In this document: piece after piece, positions 5,170 to 6,286 of the stretch | How positions within the stretch are numbered: position 1 is the first letter of the stretch | How the letters are laid out: the number at the start of each line of letters is the position of its first letter | Origin: an uncultured Clostridia bacterium | Lineage (GTDB): Bacteria > Bacillota > Clostridia > Christensenellales > UBA1242 | Direction: 5' to 3' | Assembly: GCA_944372745.1 (NCBI GenBank) | Contig: CALWAB010000004.1 | Location: 1 to 6,286 of the forward strand | DNA: 6,286 bases | Program-made: the position numbers and the translations under genes | The notes under the pieces: generated by a model | Databases searched by the model: none | What the model was told of the DNA's origin: nothing | Seen by the model: only the letters and a program-made list of their open reading frames with translations

Positions 5170-5194
5170 ATTCGTTCCTTTATTTATTGCTAAA

Positions 5195-5223
5195 ATAATG
5201 TAAAAGATTTATATTATTGTAAA
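5195..5223 (-). promoter_or_regulatory. Possible promoter of the XRE gene
   Basis: On the minus strand, TTTACA (5223-5218), a 17-bp spacer and CATTAT (5200-5195). The transcript would start near 5188, leaving a leader of about 20 bases with the Shine-Dalgarno. The intergenic DNA is nearly all A and T, so alternative boxes exist. Confidence 0.4.
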
Positions 5224-5332
5224 TTTTTAATATAATAGAATTATATCATAAATTATTGAATTGGGCATATTAAATTTAAAATGTTATTAAACATGGTGAG
5301 GACTATTTTTTAAGAAAATCAAAGTAAATATA

Positions 5333-5361
5333 TTGATTTAATTTAGTTAATGTGGTATACT
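5333..5361 (+). promoter_or_regulatory. Promoter of the two-TM protein gene
   Basis: TTGATT (5333-5338), a 17-bp spacer, and TATACT (5356-5361) preceded by TGTGG. Transcription would start near 5368, at the AAAGGAG Shine-Dalgarno (5367-5373). Confidence 0.65.
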
Positions 5362-5381
5362 AAAATAAAGGAGATGACATT

Positions 5382-5816
5382 ATGGGGAAAATATTGAGTT
5401 TTATCTTTTTTGTAGCAAGTGCGGCATTACTTGTTATTACATTTTTCTTCCCTTTGTTTGTGTATAACATAGGGCCTTACACTGCAACTTTTGATATTCC
5501 ATTAGTTGGCGAACACGAAGTATCAATGACATTTAATTTTGGAGATGAATGTACATTCAAATTAGATGATGAAGAGATAGGGGATGTTACTTACAAATTC
5601 GAAGATGGCAAAGTCGTATTAAATGGACTTGAAGGGACAATAGTTTCATCTTTATTTGATGTACCTTTAAATGTAGACAATGCATTTACAGTTTCCATTG
5701 GAGAAGGTGACAGTGCAATTAAATTTACAAGTATTGTAGGTATTATTCTTACAGCAGTGTACGCATTAATTTGCTTGATTTCACTCATTGTATTCATTGT
5801 CAAATTATGTCGTTGA
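5382..5816 (+). CDS. Hypothetical membrane protein, two TM segments with an external domain
   Basis: A 144-residue protein I do not recognise. A hydrophobic segment at about 4-29 (ILSFIFFVASAALLVITFFF and on) could be an uncleaved anchor; no clear signal-peptidase site follows. Residues 30-115 form a soluble region rich in alternating polar and hydrophobic residues, acidic and beta-like, including LDDEEIGDVTYKFEDGKVVL (61-80). A second membrane segment spans about 118-141 and ends in KLCR. Both ends being membrane-bound implies the middle lies on one side, probably outside given the basic residues at both tips (GK near the start, KLCR at the end). The start is supported by AAAGGAG eight bases upstream. 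It is monocistronic, with its own promoter and terminator, and divergent from the XRE gene. The layout suggests a small envelope or stress protein, but no function can be assigned. Confidence 0.75.
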   Translation: MGKILSFIFFVASAALLVITFFFPLFVYNIGPYTATFDIPLVGEHEVSMTFNFGDECTFKLDDEEIGDVTYKFEDGKVVLNGLEGTIVSSLFDVPLNVDNAFTVSIGEGDSAIKFTSIVGIILTAVYALICLISLIVFIVKLCR

Positions 5817-5830
5817 TACGATAATAAATT

Positions 5831-5854
5831 CTACCGCGTATAGCGGTAGTTTTT
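5831..5854 (+). terminator. Rho-independent terminator of the two-TM gene
   Basis: CTACCGC (5831-5837) and GCGGTAG (5843-5849) form a perfect 7-bp stem with a five-base loop, followed by TTTTT (5850-5854). It lies 15 bases after the stop codon. Confidence 0.9.
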
Positions 5855-5864
5855 ATGTGGTAAG

Positions 5865-6280
5865 GGGTGATACTTGTACTTAAATAATATACTTAGTGCT
5901 TGTCAAAGCACTAAGTACTTGTGTACGGCAGTGATTATTGATGAGTGCTTAGACACGACTTAAGTACTTAAACAATATACTTTGTGCGGAAGCACAAAGG
6001 TGCGGTGGCGCACTGCCGTGGTCTCTAGCTTGAGTACCTTGGCATAAGTTTAGTGCTAAATAAATTAATTTGTGCTTGTTAAAGCACAAAATATTATTTT
6101 TATGTTCTTAGTACTAAAGTAGGCTAGTGTTTCCACTAAGACCACAGGTCAAGGGTACTGGCGTACGGCATTGGTCTCGCTTTTGAGAGAACCTATAAAG
6201 CAAGTGCTAGTACCAACTAAGACCACGCCACGGGGTGGCATCACCCCCACTAGGGTTCTAGGGGATGGGAAATCCCCTAG
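5865..6280. repeat. Hairpin repeat array R (dispersed structured repeat)
   Basis: Second copy of the array L family, longer and possibly continuing past the window. In order: 5892-5915 (9-bp stem, TGTCAA loop); a degenerate unit at 5916-5960; 5980-5999 (8-bp stem, GGAA loop); 6000-6013 (GTGCG/CGCAC, GTGG loop); 6014-6044 (TGCCG/TGGCA stem); 6069-6090 (8-bp stem, TGTTAA loop); a tail with GGCTAGTGTT (6122-6131) and CCACAGGT; a further GGTCTC...GAG unit at 6173-6193; 6227-6239 (GCCAC/GTGGC); and 6258-6280 (9-bp stem, GGGAA loop). The block 5977-6024 matches 1022-1069 of array L at about 45 of 48 bases. GTGGTCT (6018-6024) is the exact reverse complement of AGACCAC (6139-6145). It begins after a terminator, so any transcript needs its own start. 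No protein gene is seen. Confidence 0.8.
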
Positions 6281-6286
6281 ATACAA

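Noticed and set aside
958..6280. CRISPR array
   Set aside because: The repeats are hairpins of varied type butted together, not identical direct repeats with uniform unique spacers, and no cas gene is present.

Overview
The window looks like chromosome of a low-GC Gram-positive anaerobe (Bacillota, most likely a Clostridia relative). This rests on AT-rich DNA, consensus-like TTGnnn-N16/17-TATAAT promoters, AGGAG ribosome binding sites, standard-code stops including TGA, and the gene types present: GpsA, a cysteine-rich flavoprotein, a Fic protein and a double-HTH regulator. The species cannot be named from the sequence.

Layout. Positions 1-935 carry the 3' part of gpsA (glycerol-3-phosphate dehydrogenase), cut at its 5' end by the window edge. 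Positions 958-1247 hold a tightly packed array of small hairpins (array L). A metallo-beta-lactamase-fold hydrolase follows (1323-1889). The next 600 bases have no protein gene, but contain a compact orphan small-RNA unit with its own -10 box, a folded body and a strong rho-independent terminator (about 2025-2152). An iron-sulfur-flavoprotein-like reductase lies at 2502-3125. A class II Fic adenylyltransferase (3437-4420) is bracketed by related non-coding segments carrying inverted, direct and palindromic repeats. A double-XRE regulator (4747-5169, minus strand) converges on it. A two-membrane-segment protein of unknown function (5382-5816) ends with a clear terminator, and a second hairpin array (array R, about 5865-6280) fills the right edge.

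How it fits together. Every protein gene has its own promoter or is isolated, so no operon is evident. Two parts of the non-coding DNA stand out. First, arrays L and R share the same hairpin modules in the same order. They keep GNRA, TGTYAA and GGGNA loops while the closing stems change in compensatory fashion, which points to a dispersed repeat family acting at the RNA level or a non-autonomous mobile element. Second, the DNA around fic is duplicated on both sides, suggesting a cassette that could be gained or lost by recombination. The small RNA at 2025-2152 matches no class I can recall and is the most discrete candidate for a new RNA.
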